A DNA stretch of 55,569 nt from Alistipes sp. (GTDB lineage Bacteria > Bacteroidota > Bacteroidia > Bacteroidales > Rikenellaceae), in the NCBI GenBank assembly GCA_031285405.1, contig JAITWH010000001.1, forward strand, positions 1-55,569, given 5' to 3'. This document shows, one piece after another, positions 55,546-55,569 of this stretch (the first letter of the stretch is position 1; each line of letters starts with the position of its first letter). The notes beneath the pieces are model-generated. The model ran no database searches. It was not told where the DNA came from and saw only the letters and a program-made list of their open reading frames with translations. Made by a program: the position numbers and the translations under genes.

Positions 55546-55569
55546 AGTATCTTTGCGCAGATGGGGCGA

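Overview
This is a G+C-rich Bacteroidota chromosome segment. It is most likely from order Bacteroidales and resembles Rikenellaceae/Alistipes, although the genus cannot be proved from sequence alone. The evidence is: recurrent promoter boxes of the Bacteroidota TAnnTTTG type, an absence of Shine-Dalgarno sites, a type III glutamine synthetase, futalosine-pathway MqnC, DUF4491, DUF3667 and DUF3868 proteins, the rsfS-ftsH-cdsA gene order, and Bacteroides-type mobilization genes at the right end.

Layout. 0.3-2.2 kb: a small outer-membrane barrel and a surface lipoprotein whose signal peptide is interrupted by a (GT)12 tract that puts it out of frame, a likely phase-variable locus. 2.3-5.9 kb (minus): MFS exporter, a RibD-like protein with reversed domain order, and a membrane metallophosphoesterase. 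6.1-10.4 kb: a Trp-codon leader peptide and attenuator, trpB2, DUF4491, rarA and DUF3667, followed by oxyR. 11.3-17.1 kb: a compact run rsfS-ftsH-cdsA-psd-riboflavin kinase-ahcY, with a 160-bp palindrome inserted at the end of the kinase gene. 17-23 kb: a serine hydrolase, an XRE regulator, mqnC, ferredoxin, serS and a glutaminyl cyclase. 23-28.9 kb: metH-metF, then an ECF-type membrane protein with a phosphoribosyltransferase. 29-33.4 kb: a thiol-disulfide lipoprotein, a small outer-membrane protein and an AddB-like iron-sulfur nuclease. 33.4-37.8 kb (minus): glnN and two tandem M23 peptidases. 37.9-43.9 kb: alaS, gpmI and a SulP transporter. 43.9-47.7 kb: tandem terminators, a dense mosaic of palindromic repeats, and nrdG/nrdD for anaerobic deoxyribonucleotide synthesis. 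48-49.9 kb: a DUF3868/OmpA-like protein and a C_GCAxxG_C_C protein.

From about 49.96 kb to the right edge lies a mobilizable genomic island. It begins at what looks like the displaced 3' end of a tRNA gene with its terminator. It carries a Fic protein with a VbhA-like N-terminus, a chimeric DUF5131/restriction-methylase remnant, a membrane coiled-coil protein, a relaxase and its accessory protein, an oriT-like palindrome cluster, a DUF3408 protein and two tandem excisionase-type helix-turn-helix genes. No integrase is present, so the island must continue beyond the window.

Functionally the core genes cover the methyl cycle (metH, metF, ahcY), phospholipid synthesis (cdsA, psd), flavin and menaquinone cofactors, nitrogen assimilation and anaerobic growth. 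The least expected signals are regulatory or structural: the dinucleotide switch, the Trp attenuator, small palindromes that occur both between and inside genes, and the chimeric genes of the island.
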